NCBI GenBank assembly: GCA_035651715.1 | Contig: DASRFD010000102.1 | Location: 1-15,176 of the forward strand | DNA from: Nevskia sp035651715 | Lineage (GTDB): Bacteria; Pseudomonadota; Gammaproteobacteria; Nevskiales; Nevskiaceae | Direction: 5' to 3' | Length of the DNA stretch: 15,176 bases | Shown here: positions 14,810 through 15,176 of the stretch, piece by piece | Layout of the letters: every line of letters starts with the position of its first letter | How positions within the stretch are numbered: position 1 is the stretch's first letter | Made by a program: the position numbers and the translations under genes | The notes under the pieces: model-generated | The model's database searches: none | Told to the model about the DNA's origin: nothing | The model's input: only the letters and a program-made list of their open reading frames with translations

Positions 14810-15176
14810 TCACTCTTGAGGTCGAGCTGGCTTGTCGGAGCACATCGCAAGAAGGGTCCAGACGTTGAGGCCGCTTCCCGTACGTTTCAGATAGCGCGCG
14901 CGATGAATGAAGCTGGTAAAACACCGCTTGAAAAATTCCTTCTGCAGCCGTGCCATGTCCGGCAACTCGTCGGCAAACCTTTCCTCGAAGAGTTGCAAGT
15001 TGCGGGAGACGATGCCTGCTCGTCGCCTGGATTTGCCGAGAAATTCTCGCCACACGTTGGGTGACATCAAACGTGCGCCGGCGGCTGGCACCACAGTTTC
15101 AAATCCGGCCACATTGCTGGAATGCTGCCGGTACTTCACCAGGGCGGCATCGACTCCCGCGACCCTTCCAAAGGAT
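14810..15176 (-). CDS. GT2 family glycosyltransferase, C-terminal part (5' end outside window)
   Basis: About 121 codons are visible and the frame stays open to the right edge, so the gene starts outside the window. The reading begins SFGRVAGVDAALVKYRQHSSNVAGFE; the LVKYRQHSSNV stretch is typical of the end of the catalytic domain in GT2 enzymes of the rhamnosyltransferase/WcaA type, where L-V-x-YRQH-x-x-N is common. A GTG at 15139 falls inside this motif and is not the true start. The remaining C-terminal part is basic and helical with no recognisable motif. It ends at TGA 14812-14810, 72 bases before the WsaF-like gene on the same strand. The nucleotide-binding and DxD regions are not visible, so the family call rests on a short motif plus context. 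Confidence 0.65.
   Translation of the reverse strand, partial: SFGRVAGVDAALVKYRQHSSNVAGFETVVPAAGARLMSPNVWREFLGKSRRRAGIVSRNLQLFEERFADELPDMARLQKEFFKRCFTSFIHRARYLKRTGSGLNVWTLLAMCSDKPARPQE

Overview
This window looks like a chromosomal segment from a GC-rich gammaproteobacterium. The gene order argJ, Nudix/ThiE fusion, yacG, zapD, coaE, pilD, pilC, pilB resembles the pil locus of Pseudomonas. A Nevskiales- or Xanthomonadales-like organism would also fit, given the very high GC and the GTAG-headed REP element. The sequence does not fix the genus. The first 60 bases contain 46 G/C, whereas bases 13861-13920 contain only 26, so composition shifts strongly across the window.

Layout. (1) 1-3502, plus strand: the 3' end of secA, a 64-bp pair of mirrored REP sequences, argJ (arginine biosynthesis) and a MutT-type Nudix hydrolase fused to a ThiE-like domain. 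(2) 3506-9152, minus strand, reading right to left: pilB, pilC, pilD, coaE, zapD, yacG. This block contains the type IV pilus extension ATPase, inner-membrane platform and prepilin peptidase, followed by coenzyme A synthesis, FtsZ bundling and gyrase protection. pilD and coaE overlap by 4 nt; zapD and yacG are 10 nt apart. (3) 9153-9381: a divergent intergenic region with a plausible sigma-70 promoter for pilB. (4) 9382-13560, plus strand: four genes joined by three 4-nt start/stop overlaps. They encode a GT-C membrane glycosyltransferase, a membrane-anchored GT2 of the polyprenyl-phosphate sugar synthase type, a cytosolic GT4 and a SAM-dependent methyltransferase. (5) 13568-15176, minus strand and lower GC: a WsaF-like (rhamnan-type) glycosyltransferase and the C-terminal part of a GT2 that runs off the window.

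The left two thirds are conserved housekeeping and pilus assembly genes. The right third is accessory: a surface-glycan cassette beside pilB, where Pseudomonas carries the major pilin gene pilA. No pilin gene is visible. The GT2 plus GT-C pair suggests that a lipid-linked single sugar is made in the cytoplasm and transferred outside the inner membrane. The GT4, methyltransferase, WsaF-like enzyme and second GT2 suggest assembly and methylation of a deoxyhexose-containing polysaccharide. The acceptor (pilin, O-antigen or capsule) cannot be told from this window.

No tRNA, rRNA, CRISPR array, transposase or replication origin was seen. No gene-free stretch exceeds 300 bases; the longest is 9153-9381.
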